A stretch of DNA of 64,000 bases from Paracoccaceae bacterium (GTDB taxonomy: Bacteria; Pseudomonadota; Alphaproteobacteria; Rhodobacterales; Rhodobacteraceae): NCBI GenBank assembly GCA_029246285.1, contig JAQWNW010000027.1, positions 1 to 64,000 of the forward strand, written 5' to 3'. Position numbers and translations under genes: made by a program. This document shows, in pieces, positions 1 through 8,890 of this stretch. Under the pieces are notes generated by a model. That model made no database searches. It was given only the letters and a program-made list of their open reading frames with translations, and was not told the origin of the DNA. The number at the start of each line of letters is the position of its first letter. Position 1 is the first letter of the stretch.

Positions 1-440
1 AACATAATAGTTATTGTAGGAGAAATCCATAGACCTATAAAGATAATAGCCAAACCTATCGAATGAATAATATCAAACCAAGCCAACATTAAGATAGACT
101 CACGAAAACCACCCTGACCCTTAAAAATCTGGCCAAAATAAGTTAAAGCTACACCCCTAGCAATAAAAGATATCACGCCACTAATTACCAGATTAATTGG
201 TTTAATTGATCTTAAAGCGCTAAAAATATCCATCTGATTTGACTGAAGATCGAGTGAATTAGGCAAGATCGCGCCAAACGTAGAAACGACCAAAAATAAA
301 AATATTGATATTAAACAAATAGCCAAAATTGATAATTGCAAAAGTTGAAAATTATTCAACCTAAGCTGAAGCAATTGTTCAGCCCCAAAACGTGGTTTTC
401 TGACTAACTCAAAGAATAAATTCAACCAACTAATCTTCAT
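1..440 (-). CDS. YIP1-family membrane protein, partial (C-terminus beyond window)
   Basis: The reading frame runs off the left edge, leaving about 146 N-terminal residues starting MKISWLNLFFEL. It has at least three strongly hydrophobic stretches (about residues 33-60, 85-102 and 118-142), and resembles the next upstream gene in layout, so it is probably a second YIP1-family integral membrane protein. I chose the ATG at 440 because AGG lies 7 bases upstream; an in-frame ATG at 455 has no ribosome binding site. It sits 43 bases downstream of the first YIP1-like gene and is probably the last visible gene of the suf operon. YIP1-like genes are common neighbours of suf operons in Rhodobacterales; their role there is not known to me. 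Confidence 0.65.
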   Translation of the reverse strand, partial: MKISWLNLFFELVRKPRFGAEQLLQLRLNNFQLLQLSILAICLISIFLFLVVSTFGAILPNSLDLQSNQMDIFSALRSIKPINLVISGVISFIARGVALTYFGQIFKGQGGFRESILMLAWFDIIHSIGLAIIFIGLWISPTITIM

Positions 441-483
441 GGAAATACCTGACATATGAACAATGAATAATCGATAAAGCAAA

Positions 484-984
484 TCAAGATTTTTTATTCT
501 CCTGCATGTTTTGAACGAAACATACTCTTAAAAACAAACAAAAATAAATAAGAAATATAATAAAAATCAAACTAGCTAATACCACCTCAATAACTGTCAA
601 AACATTGACTAATTCCATCATGGAAAGCAATAAGCCCAACGGACTCACCAATGTAAAAGACCAAAAGAGTGATAGTCTTAATTGAAAATTTGAAACCTCA
701 ATTCTTAATACTCTAAAAACTAAAAAAAATATTCCTGAAAAAAAATACAAACCTAATGGAAAAATTAAGAATATAGCAACCAGTGTAGCAGAAAAAAGTC
801 CAATCAACGGATCACCGTGAAACAGCGCTTCAGCATACATATCGGGAAAGCGACTAATTAATGTTATCAAACAACCGATGATTAGAATACCAAATAGTTC
901 ACTATCAGATAAGTAAATAATACGTTTTCTAAATACACTCAATGGAGCAAAATAACTTTGAAAAATATTAGTAAATACTGTCAT
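484..984 (-). CDS. YIP1-family membrane protein in the suf operon
   Basis: A 166-residue protein with four or five hydrophobic segments (about residues 30-45, 60-92, 103-125 and 130-155) and an amphipathic N-terminus, typical of small bacterial YIP1-domain proteins. Its ATG overlaps the sufD stop codon by 4 bases (ATGA), which implies translational coupling and co-expression with the Fe-S assembly genes. A similar protein follows directly, so this is a tandem pair. A role in membrane-associated steps of cluster delivery or iron handling would be speculation; only the operon membership is seen. Confidence 0.75.
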   Translation of the reverse strand: MTVFTNIFQSYFAPLSVFRKRIIYLSDSELFGILIIGCLITLISRFPDMYAEALFHGDPLIGLFSATLVAIFLIFPLGLYFFSGIFFLVFRVLRIEVSNFQLRLSLFWSFTLVSPLGLLLSMMELVNVLTVIEVVLASLIFIIFLIYFCLFLRVCFVQNMQENKKS

Positions 985-2261
985 GACTTATGTCGTTTTA
1001 ACATCCAATCCAGTAATCTTTTACTAATTATCTCCTTTATCTCATTTGAGGTAATTTCATCAATTGCTTCATTTAAAAAAGCCAACACTAGCATATCTTG
1101 AGCTTCAGGTTTCGGAATTCCTCGGGAAGTGAGGTAAAATAACGCTGTTGGATCAATTTCACCACATGTAGAACCATGAGAACATATAACATCATCCGCA
1201 TAAATTTCTAATTCCGGTTTAGCTAAAAAATTACTATCCTCATCTAGCATCAAACCTTGGCTTATTTGATATCCATCAGTTTTCTGCGCGCCCTCTTTAA
1301 CCAAGATCTTACCCTGAAAAACACCCTTTGCTCCGTTTCTTAACACCTTCTTAAAAACTTGACGACTTTCACAATTTGGAGCGCTATGCGTAATGAATAC
1401 AGTATCATCATGAGAAAATCCGTTATCCCCTACAATCGCTCCACCAACATGAGCTTTAGCATTTTCACCATTAATATTAACAATATATTCATTACGTGTT
1501 AGTCTTCCATTAACTGTAAGAGTAAAGCTTTTTAAGCATGAATTTACCTCTAGATTAGAAAAAATATATGTAATAGATTCTCTTTCATGGCTGCGGCCTT
1601 GAACGCGAATATGATCTAAGCTTGCATTTTCTTCTAATGAAAGCTCCATTACGCAATTTGATCGAGAGGAGATTCCACCACTTTCAAGTAAAGTAGCGTG
1701 TGCATTTTTCTCTATTTTAATCACATGATGTATCAAGGCTTCAGAAATTTGATCCGTGTGATAATAAACAACAGAAATCGGTTTACTCACTTTATCAGTT
1801 ATTTTTATCGTCAATCCCTGAACAGCAAACGCTGTATTTAAAGAAGCTAATGTTTTCTTGACTACTTTCTGAGAGGATCCTTCGATATTACCAAAATAAC
1901 CCAAAGACCAATGGTCCTCATTTTTATTTGCCTTGGCAAGAGGTTCGATTTCTAAACCAGTCAAAGTAAGATCATCTGAATTTTCCAGATCCAAGACCCC
2001 ATCAACAAACACTAACTTCACACAATCAATATTGTCAAAAATGGGTTTTTTGTATGAGGGATCTATCTCATTCTTAAGCGGCGGTTTAGAAGAATTGAAA
2101 CTAAGAGGATTAGTATATTTCCAATACTCCTCTCTTCCATTCGGTAAACCATTTTGGTTCAACCAAGACAATGCATCAGCTCGTGTCTGATTAGCCCAAT
2201 TACTTTCCGCAGGCAGAGTGTAGCAATCGATTTTATATTTTGTTACATCGTCTTTTGCCAT
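981..2261 (-). CDS. sufD: Fe-S cluster assembly protein SufD
   Basis: SufD partners SufB and SufC in the cytoplasmic SufBC2D scaffold that builds Fe-S clusters. The 426-residue product ends with the characteristic SufB/SufD region: HGSTCGEIDPTALFYLTSRG followed by a helix PEAQDMLVLAFLNEA, with a beta-helix core before it. I start it at the ATG at 2261 (MAKDDVTKYK), which overlaps the sufC stop in a TAATG junction; a longer in-frame start at 2270 lies inside sufC and is less likely. It is coupled at its 3' end to the YIP1-like gene by an ATGA overlap. Confidence 0.93.
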   Translation of the reverse strand: MAKDDVTKYKIDCYTLPAESNWANQTRADALSWLNQNGLPNGREEYWKYTNPLSFNSSKPPLKNEIDPSYKKPIFDNIDCVKLVFVDGVLDLENSDDLTLTGLEIEPLAKANKNEDHWSLGYFGNIEGSSQKVVKKTLASLNTAFAVQGLTIKITDKVSKPISVVYYHTDQISEALIHHVIKIEKNAHATLLESGGISSRSNCVMELSLEENASLDHIRVQGRSHERESITYIFSNLEVNSCLKSFTLTVNGRLTRNEYIVNINGENAKAHVGGAIVGDNGFSHDDTVFITHSAPNCESRQVFKKVLRNGAKGVFQGKILVKEGAQKTDGYQISQGLMLDEDSNFLAKPELEIYADDVICSHGSTCGEIDPTALFYLTSRGIPKPEAQDMLVLAFLNEAIDEITSNEIKEIISKRLLDWMLKRHKS

Positions 2262-3016
2262 TAAGCACACTCTGCCAAAAGCTGCGAGTAACCATTATTT
2301 TCTACTTCTAATGCTAAATCTGCATTTCCAGATTTGATTATACGTCCTTCAGCCATTATGTGAACAAAGTCTGGAACAATATGATCTAAGAGACGTTGGT
2401 AATGCGTGATTACTAAGAATGAACGACTCTCAGACCTTAAAGCATTTACACCATTTGCAACTAGCCTCATAGCATCTACATCAAGCCCACTATCAGTTTC
2501 ATCTAAAATACACATTTTTGGCTCCAACATTGCCATTTGCAGTATTTCATTTCTTTTCTTTTCACCACCAGAAAATCCAACATTAACCGGTCGTTTTAAC
2601 ATATCCGCATCGATTTTTAAGTTCTTTGCTTTGTCTCTAACTACCTTTAAAAATTCTGCAGCAGATAATTCTTCTTTACCATTTGCTTTTCTCTGGGAGT
2701 TTAACGCAGTTCTCAAAAAGGTCATATTTCCAACACCTGGAATTTCAACAGGATACTGAAAAGCAAGGAACATACCCAAGGCTGCTCGTTCGTAAGATTC
2801 CATATTTAGGATATTTTCACCATCAAGACTTACAGTGCCTTCAGTTACATTATATCCATCCTTCCCTGATAAAACATAAGAAAGTGTAGATTTTCCAGAT
2901 CCATTTGGACCCATAATCGCATGCACCTCACCAGGTTTTATCTCCAGGTTCACACCATTTAAAATCTTTTTATTTTCTTCTTGTAATTCTACATTTAAAT
3001 TATTGATAATTAACAT
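2261..3016 (-). CDS. sufC: Fe-S cluster assembly ATPase SufC
   Basis: SufC is the ABC-type ATPase of the SufBCD complex. The 251-residue sequence has Walker A GPNGSGKST, signature FSGGEKKRNEI, Walker B MCILDETDSGLD and the switch histidine in VITHYQRLL, all in the expected order; the SGLD form after Walker B is typical of SufC. The chosen start is the ATG at 3016 (MLIINNLNVEL); the open frame extends 12 codons further, into the end of the preceding small gene. The stop codon overlaps the sufD start by one base (TAATG). Confidence 0.95.
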   Translation of the reverse strand: MLIINNLNVELQEENKKILNGVNLEIKPGEVHAIMGPNGSGKSTLSYVLSGKDGYNVTEGTVSLDGENILNMESYERAALGMFLAFQYPVEIPGVGNMTFLRTALNSQRKANGKEELSAAEFLKVVRDKAKNLKIDADMLKRPVNVGFSGGEKKRNEILQMAMLEPKMCILDETDSGLDVDAMRLVANGVNALRSESRSFLVITHYQRLLDHIVPDFVHIMAEGRIIKSGNADLALEVENNGYSQLLAECA

Positions 3017-3032
3017 TAAATTTCCTAAATAA

Positions 3033-3212
3033 TTATTTATTTTTATCAGCAAATTTTGTAAAAATTCTTATTACAACCATTGCTAGAATTCCCATCACAA
3101 CTGAAAATATAAAATTTGGCATTAAAGATCCGCCGAGACCAGTTGACCAACCAACGAAAAAAATTACCACACCAACCACGGCACCATATATTATACTTTG
3201 CTTTTTATCCAT
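3033..3212 (-). CDS. Small two-helix membrane protein between sufB and sufC
   Basis: A 59-residue protein, [20 protein letters not shown] at the start, with two predicted membrane helices (about residues 8-22 and 31-48) and a basic tail (FTKFADKNK). Its ATG overlaps the sufB stop by one base (TAATG), so it is translated with sufB. Small hypothetical genes occur at this position in suf operons of Rhodobacterales. I recognise no family. A longer open frame upstream to 3302 lies within sufB and is not the likely start. Confidence 0.7.
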   Translation of the reverse strand: MDKKQSIIYGAVVGVVIFFVGWSTGLGGSLMPNFIFSVVMGILAMVVIRIFTKFADKNK

Positions 3213-4732
3213 TACCCAACAGAACCTTCTAAAGATATTGCAACTAAAGCTTGCGCCTCCATCGCAAATTCCATCGGTAAAGCTTGTAAAACCTCTTTGC
3301 AAAACCCGTTAACGATTAGCGCAACAGCTTCTTCTTCACCAATGCCTCTCTGATGACAATAAAAAAGCTGTTCATCATCTACCTTTGAGGTCGTTGCCTC
3401 ATGTTCAACTCTAGAACTGTTATTTTTGCATTCAATATAGGGGACAGTATGCGCACCACATTTATCTCCAATTAACAAACTATCACATTGTGTAAAGTTT
3501 CGTGAGTTTTTCGCTTTTGGATGCATAGAAACTAAGCCCCTATAAGTATTTTGAGCTCTTCCAGCAGAAATGCCCTTAGATACAATTCGTGACTTAGTTC
3601 CCTTACCCAAATGAACCATTTTTGTTCCAGTGTCGGCCTGTTGAAAATTATTAGTGATAGCTATAGAATAAAATTCTCCTTGGCTTTCATCTCCGCGCAA
3701 TATGCATGAAGGATACTTCCAAGTAACTGCAGATCCAGTTTCAACCTGTGTCCACATAACCTTCGCTCTATCGCCCCTACAGTCTGCCCTTTTCGTTACA
3801 AAATTATAAATCCCACCTTTTCCATTTTCATCTCCTGGATACCAATTTTGAACTGTCGAATATTTAATTTCAGCATCCTCTTCAAGCACCAACTCAACCA
3901 CCGCAGCATGCAATTGGTTTGTATCTCTTTGTGGCGCTGTGCATCCCTCTAGATAGCTTACATATGATCCCTTATCCGCTATGATTAAAGTTCGCTCAAA
4001 TTGGCCGGTATTCTCAGCATTAATCCTAAAATACGTGGACAATTCCATTGGACATCTTACGCCTGGAGGAACATAGACAAAAGACCCGTCTGTAAATACC
4101 GCCGAATTCAAAGTAGCATAATAATTATCAGATTGAGGCACTACGGTTCCCAAGTATTTCTTAATCAAATCCGGATGTTTTCGAATTGCCTCAGAAATCG
4201 AACAAAAGATTACGCCTGCCGCCTCCAACTCTTTTTGAAAAGTTGTTCCAACTGAAACGCTGTCAAATACTGCATCAACTGCCACTTTTCTATCAGGTGA
4301 GACTTTTTCTGCACCCAACTCTACACCAGCTAATACCATTTGCTCCTTTAGCGGAATTCCAAGCTTTTCATATGTCTCCAATAACTTTGGGTCGACCTCG
4401 TCTAAAGATTTTGGCTTCTTTTCCATGCTTTTTGGTTTGGCATAATAGTAAATATCTTGAAAATCAATTTTTGGATACTCAACCATTGCCCAATCTGGTT
4501 CAGTAAGCTTTTTCCATCTGTCTAGGGCTGCAAGGCGCCATTCCGTCATCCATGACGGTTCATTATTTTTTTGAGATATCAATTCAACAATCGAAGCGTC
4601 CAATCCCTTTGGGGCGAATTCCATTTCAATTTCAGTTTCAAACCCATATTTATATTTTTCTCCAACAGTTTTAACTGCTTCAACAGTTTCCCTATCGACA
4701 CCTTCCCGCTCATATAGATCTGTATTTGACAT
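3212..4732 (-). CDS. sufB: Fe-S cluster assembly protein SufB
   Basis: SufB is the scaffold subunit on which the nascent Fe-S cluster is formed. The 506-residue length fits the family. Visible landmarks are the N-terminal [14 protein letters not shown], the central [39 protein letters not shown] and the C-terminal [20 protein letters not shown] block containing the conserved cysteines used in cluster assembly. The start at 4732 lies 13 bases after the cysteine desulfurase stop, so the two are almost certainly co-transcribed. Confidence 0.95.
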   Translation of the reverse strand: MSNTDLYEREGVDRETVEAVKTVGEKYKYGFETEIEMEFAPKGLDASIVELISQKNNEPSWMTEWRLAALDRWKKLTEPDWAMVEYPKIDFQDIYYYAKPKSMEKKPKSLDEVDPKLLETYEKLGIPLKEQMVLAGVELGAEKVSPDRKVAVDAVFDSVSVGTTFQKELEAAGVIFCSISEAIRKHPDLIKKYLGTVVPQSDNYYATLNSAVFTDGSFVYVPPGVRCPMELSTYFRINAENTGQFERTLIIADKGSYVSYLEGCTAPQRDTNQLHAAVVELVLEEDAEIKYSTVQNWYPGDENGKGGIYNFVTKRADCRGDRAKVMWTQVETGSAVTWKYPSCILRGDESQGEFYSIAITNNFQQADTGTKMVHLGKGTKSRIVSKGISAGRAQNTYRGLVSMHPKAKNSRNFTQCDSLLIGDKCGAHTVPYIECKNNSSRVEHEATTSKVDDEQLFYCHQRGIGEEEAVALIVNGFCKEVLQALPMEFAMEAQALVAISLEGSVG

Positions 4733-4745
4733 TAATTAATTCCTT

Positions 4746-5792
4746 TCAAGCGGCTTTAGCTTTAAATCTGCGATAATAATTTCCCCACATATCAATAAAT
4801 TTTGAAATCTCTTCTTCTGTATTATCAGGTCCTAAAGAAACTCTGATCGCACATTCAGAAATTTCTGACCTGTAACCAAGAGACTTTAACACACTACTTT
4901 TTTTAACCACACCAGATGAGCAAGCAGAGCCAGCACTAATCGCATATCCTGCTATATCCATTTGCATAACAGCCGTCTCCCCTATCCAACCAGGTACACT
5001 TACGCAACAGGTATTTGGCAATCGATCCAAGCCCCTCCCTATGAAGATAGCTTCAGACGTTATGGCTTCAAGCCCTTCTTCTAATAAATTCCTCAATTTT
5101 AAAACCTTTTCCCAAACGCCTTCTTGCAAATCCTTTTGGGCTTTTACCGCTGCTGCACCAAATCCAGCAATACCAACTATATTCTCCGTGCCGGAACGTC
5201 TTCCTGATTCCTGACCACCTCCATTGAATAGATCCTGAACCTCTTCACCTTTCTTGACCACAAGAGCTCCAACCCCCTTTGGGCCACCAATCTTGTGTGC
5301 AGATAACATTCCTCTTTTACAACCAGACCAATCAAAAGCAGTCGGAATCTTACAGAAAGATTGCACAAAATCAGTTAAATAAATTCCACCGTGTAGTTTT
5401 TGTAAAATTCCGGTCTCGCTATTTGCAGACTGAACACTCGAATTTTCTGGATCAACAACTAGCACTTGTCCATTTTTTGAAACTTCAAGACTATTTTCAC
5501 AATTTGACAGTACACACGGATGTTCAAGAGCGGCACAATTAACATTGTGATTATTTAATGCAAGTTTTGCTGCTTCAGTAGCTCCAGACGTAAAAATAAT
5601 TTCAGAGCTTCCGGCACCAAAAGCGTCAGAAATTTGCTCTCTCGCTTTTTCAACCACTGACTTAGCCGCACGGCCTTCGGCATGAATCGAGGAAGGATTT
5701 CCAAGCTCATTCATAACCTTTATCATAGCGGTTTTAGCTTCTTGCTTTAAAGGCGCAGTTGCATTCCAATCAAAATAAGCTCTGTTATTCAA
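4746..5792 (-). CDS. Cysteine desulfurase (NifS/IscS-like) of the suf operon
   Basis: A PLP enzyme that takes sulfur from cysteine for Fe-S assembly. The 348-residue sequence shows the PLP-lysine region LSAHKIGGPKGVGAL and the active-site cysteine loop SAGSACSSG. The length and the position of the loop fit the class I (NifS/IscS-like) branch rather than classical 400-residue SufS. The start is a TTG at 5792: the frame upstream is open but has no ATG, and the conserved N-terminus (AYFDWNATAPL) begins right after it. A four-codon ORF (ATG at 5803) ends across this TTG, which may affect initiation. No sufE is seen nearby. Confidence 0.88.
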   Translation of the reverse strand: MNNRAYFDWNATAPLKQEAKTAMIKVMNELGNPSSIHAEGRAAKSVVEKAREQISDAFGAGSSEIIFTSGATEAAKLALNNHNVNCAALEHPCVLSNCENSLEVSKNGQVLVVDPENSSVQSANSETGILQKLHGGIYLTDFVQSFCKIPTAFDWSGCKRGMLSAHKIGGPKGVGALVVKKGEEVQDLFNGGGQESGRRSGTENIVGIAGFGAAAVKAQKDLQEGVWEKVLKLRNLLEEGLEAITSEAIFIGRGLDRLPNTCCVSVPGWIGETAVMQMDIAGYAISAGSACSSGVVKKSSVLKSLGYRSEISECAIRVSLGPDNTEEEISKFIDMWGNYYRRFKAKAA

Positions 5793-5876
5793 GGTAGGTC
5801 CATTTTTTTTATTAGTTAAACTACAAGTGTTTCACGATAGTAAAGCACTATGAGAGGCTTTAACTTTGTAAAATAT

Positions 5877-6338
5877 TTAAGCTGCATCCACAACCTCAAG
5901 CAAATTAGGAACTGCTGGACATGGAGAAAGTTGATTGTCAATTACGTCAGATAATCTCGTTTGATGTAGATAAACATATACATGTGCAGACAAACCCTCC
6001 CAAAGCCTGTTCGTTAACGATTGTTCTTTACTACATCCAGTAACCGGAGAAGCACCAGCTCCCTTTGTTAACGCATCCATGGTTTCATCAACCGCTGTTA
6101 AGATATCAGCAATACGAATTGAGTCTGCAGATCGATTTAATGTATAACCACCACCTGGCCCTCTGATTGATTTTACGATTCCACTACGACGCAATTTCAC
6201 AAACAGTTGTTCCAGATACGGCAGTGATATATTTTGCCTTTTTGAAATCTCTGATAAGGTTGAAACATCGCTGTTCTTGGGATTAGCAAGATCAGACAGA
6301 GCAATCATGGCATAACGACCCTTTGTGCTAAGTTTCAT
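5877..6338 (-). CDS. iscR: Rrf2-family Fe-S regulator, IscR type with one cluster-loop cysteine
   Basis: Transcription regulator of Fe-S assembly genes, placed directly upstream of the suf operon. The 153-residue protein starts MKLSTKGRYAMIALSDLA, has the Rrf2 winged-helix region and the wing RGPGGGYTLNRS. Escherichia coli IscR binds its cluster with three cysteines and a histidine; here the equivalent loop (residues 96-112) has only Cys102, the C104 equivalent is serine and the H107 equivalent is asparagine. Rhodobacter sphaeroides IscR is known to work with a single cysteine, so this is probably that type. The start at 6338 is chosen because the Rrf2 N-terminus begins there; the frame extends to 6371. 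Confidence 0.85.
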   Translation of the reverse strand: MKLSTKGRYAMIALSDLANPKNSDVSTLSEISKRQNISLPYLEQLFVKLRRSGIVKSIRGPGGGYTLNRSADSIRIADILTAVDETMDALTKGAGASPVTGCSKEQSLTNRLWEGLSAHVYVYLHQTRLSDVIDNQLSPCPAVPNLLEVVDAA

Positions 6339-6362
6339 GTACAATTTCACCCTTTGAGTTGA

Positions 6363-6411
6363 CGTTGGCAATACAACGCCTTAACTGCTAATGTGGTTAT
6401 TTACCAACCAC
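6363..6411. promoter_or_regulatory. Two inverted repeats upstream of iscR (candidate operator)
   Basis: The iscR/hydrolase intergenic region contains CGTTG-GCAATA-CAACG (6363-6378) and GTGGTT-ATTTACC-AACCAC (6393-6411), 25 to 73 bases upstream of the iscR start. They may serve IscR autoregulation or the divergent hydrolase. I cannot match them to a known IscR or iron-box consensus with confidence. Confidence 0.3.
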
Positions 6412-6494
6412 TAGTTTAGAAACATTCTAGATTGTATATTTGTTCCAGTCAATGAACACATATTACAATTTAATTAAAAGCGTAGGATTAAAAT

Positions 6495-7148
6495 ATGCCC
6501 GAAATCTTGTTTACAGGTCCAGAAGGTCGATTAGAAGGACGCTATCACCCCCAACGTGAAAAAGATGCGCCGATTGCTTTGGTATTGCATCCGCATCCTC
6601 AATTTGGTGGGACGATGAACAATCGGGTCGTTTATAATCTACACTATTGTTTTTATAAAATGGGCTTTAATGTTATGCGCTTTAACTTTCGTGGCGTAGG
6701 TCGCAGCCAAGGAGAGTTTGATCAAGGGGTTGGTGAGCTATCTGATGCAGCAGCAGCCCTTGATTATCTTCAAATGCACAACCCAAATACCAAACATTGT
6801 TGGGTCGTGGGCTTCTCATTTGGCGCATGGATTGGAATGCAACTTCTTATGAGACGACCCGAAATATCTGGCTTCATCTCTGTGTCTCCTCCAGCTAATA
6901 TGTATGATTTCAGTTTTCTTGCTCCGTGCCCTTCGTCCGGCTTAATAATTAATGGATCGAGCGATAGAGTGGCACCACCAGATGACGTACTTGGCTTGGC
7001 AGAAAAACTACATGAGCAAAAAGGCATTACAATCACACAAGAAGTTGTTGAAGGCGCAGATCATTTTTTCCAAAATTCACATATGGATACCCTACTTGGT
7101 ACTGTAGAAAGCTACGTTAAACAAAGATTAACTGAAACCACAAGATGA
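6495..7148 (+). CDS. Alpha/beta hydrolase of the COG2945 type
   Basis: A 217-residue cytoplasmic alpha/beta hydrolase. The nucleophile elbow is GFSFGAW with Ser as nucleophile, the acid is probably Asp in NGSSDRVAPP, and the catalytic His is in EGADHFF. The oxyanion region is LHPHPQFGGTMNNRVV, typical of the short dienelactone-hydrolase-like COG2945 group common in Alphaproteobacteria. It is divergent from iscR, a neighbourhood that recurs in related genomes. The substrate is not predictable from sequence. The stop lies 4 bases from that of the convergent methyltransferase. Confidence 0.8.
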   Translation: MPEILFTGPEGRLEGRYHPQREKDAPIALVLHPHPQFGGTMNNRVVYNLHYCFYKMGFNVMRFNFRGVGRSQGEFDQGVGELSDAAAALDYLQMHNPNTKHCWVVGFSFGAWIGMQLLMRRPEISGFISVSPPANMYDFSFLAPCPSSGLIINGSSDRVAPPDDVLGLAEKLHEQKGITITQEVVEGADHFFQNSHMDTLLGTVESYVKQRLTETTR

Positions 7149-7152
7149 TAAG

Positions 7153-8700
7153 TTAAACAAACGAATCCGGCTCAGACTCTTTCTTTATTCTTACAAAATC
7201 AAGCAGCTGCTCTTCAATTGCCATGTCAATTGAAGGTTTTTCATAATTTGACAATTGCTTTTTCACACGAGCTGATGCAAGCGCCATTGTGTCATGAGCG
7301 CCCTCCTCTAGCCAGGTTTCAAAAGGCTTGTAATCTAAAATCTCAGAGCGCCAGAATGCGTCTTTAAAATTTGCCTGAGTGTGTTCACAGCCTAAATAAT
7401 GCCCACCAGGCCCCACCTCTCTTATTGCGCTTAAACCTTGGCCATTATCACTCATGTCTATACCACTTGCTAAAGAATGAAGAATACCTAGCTGATCTGC
7501 ATCCATGACAAATTTCTCATAAGAAGAAACCAAACCGCCCTCTAACCATCCACATGCATGTAACATAAAATTAACACCACCTAATAACGCAGCGTTTAAA
7601 GTATTCGCGGTTTCGTAAGCTGCCTGAGCATCTGGAAGCTTGGAACCACATAAGCCACCACCAGAACGATAAGGCAAATTAAGTCGCCGCGCTAATTGCC
7701 CAGCACCTTGCAATATTTTAGTTGCCTCCGGAGTTCCAAAAGTAGGTGCACCAGAATTCATATCAATAGATGTTACGAACGCGCCAAAGATTACTGGGGC
7801 ACCAGGTCGAATTATCTGATTGTAAGAAACACCAGCAAGCACTTCTGCTAAAACTTGGGTGAGCGTACCTGCCACAGATACTGGAGCCATTGCACCACCT
7901 ACAATAAATGGTGAAATAATACACGCCTGATTGTGCTTAGCAAAATTCTCCATTGCTCCAATCATTATTGAATCAAATGTCATTGGAGAGTTAATATTAA
8001 TGAGGCTTGTCATGACAGTATTTTCTTCCACAAAGTCACTACCAAACAAAATTTTTGACATTTCCACACTGTCTAATGCTCGACTAGGCTCTGTTACTGA
8101 CCCCATAAATGGCTTATCTGTCAAAGTCATGTGCGCCAATAACATATCTAAATGTCTCTTGTTGACGGCGACATCGGTAGGTTCACAAACGGTACCCCCA
8201 GAATGGTGAAGCCATTTAGACATATATCCTAATTTCACAAAATTATTAAAATCTTCTATCGTAGCATAACGACGCCCACCTTCCATATCCCTAACAAATG
8301 GCGGACCATAAACTGGAGCTAGCACCAGAGAGTTACCACCTATACGAACGTTTTTTTCTGGATTTCTTGCGTGTTGAATGTATTCAGAAGGGGCGGATTT
8401 AATTAGCTTTCGGGCTAGACCCCTTGGAATACGAACTCTTTCTGAGTCAAAATCAACATCTGCCCCAACTTCTTCCCATCTCTTTAGCGCATCAGGATTA
8501 TCAACAAAATTAACACCTATTTCCTCGAGTATTAACTCAGCGTTACTCTCAATTATTTGAAGAGCTTCTTCATTCAAAATCTCAAAATTTGGTATATTTC
8601 GTTCTATATACTTAGCTGTCTCAATTACTACAGCAGTTCTCTCTGCACGTCTGGCAGCACCACCGCCACGACCACGCCGTCTTCCAGATTCTTGAGACAT
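7153..8700 (-). CDS. MttB-family corrinoid methyltransferase, non-pyrrolysine
   Basis: A 515-residue TIM-barrel protein of the trimethylamine methyltransferase (MttB) superfamily. Landmarks are the Arg/Gly-rich N-terminus (GRRRGRGGGAARRAER), the early helix LNEEALQIIESNAELILEEI, YRSGGGLCGSKLPDAQAAYE, and the C-terminal GPGGHYLGCEHTQ. There is no in-frame TAG, so it belongs to the branch lacking pyrrolysine. Characterised members of that branch demethylate glycine betaine, proline betaine or carnitine and pass the methyl group to a corrinoid protein. No corrinoid protein or reactivase gene lies next to it, so the acceptor is unknown. It is monocistronic; a second, divergent homologue is at 37.9 kb. 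Confidence 0.85.
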   Translation of the reverse strand: MSQESGRRRGRGGGAARRAERTAVVIETAKYIERNIPNFEILNEEALQIIESNAELILEEIGVNFVDNPDALKRWEEVGADVDFDSERVRIPRGLARKLIKSAPSEYIQHARNPEKNVRIGGNSLVLAPVYGPPFVRDMEGGRRYATIEDFNNFVKLGYMSKWLHHSGGTVCEPTDVAVNKRHLDMLLAHMTLTDKPFMGSVTEPSRALDSVEMSKILFGSDFVEENTVMTSLININSPMTFDSIMIGAMENFAKHNQACIISPFIVGGAMAPVSVAGTLTQVLAEVLAGVSYNQIIRPGAPVIFGAFVTSIDMNSGAPTFGTPEATKILQGAGQLARRLNLPYRSGGGLCGSKLPDAQAAYETANTLNAALLGGVNFMLHACGWLEGGLVSSYEKFVMDADQLGILHSLASGIDMSDNGQGLSAIREVGPGGHYLGCEHTQANFKDAFWRSEILDYKPFETWLEEGAHDTMALASARVKKQLSNYEKPSIDMAIEEQLLDFVRIKKESEPDSFV

Positions 8701-8890
8701 TTTATTATTCCTTACTTGAAACCCAATAGTGAATTATCATTTATAATATGAAATTCAAGTAGCACAATTGATCAAAAACACCCGTATGTTTTCGCCAATT
8801 TTGAGCATAAAACGACATGTATAGTCGTAAAATTATAATAAACTATTTAATTTCCTTGAATATTTATAACCTTATGAGTAGCTGACTAAC

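Noticed and set aside
2406-2759. Open frame of 117 codons on the plus strand
   Set aside because: It is fully antisense to sufC, with no ribosome binding site or recognisable family.
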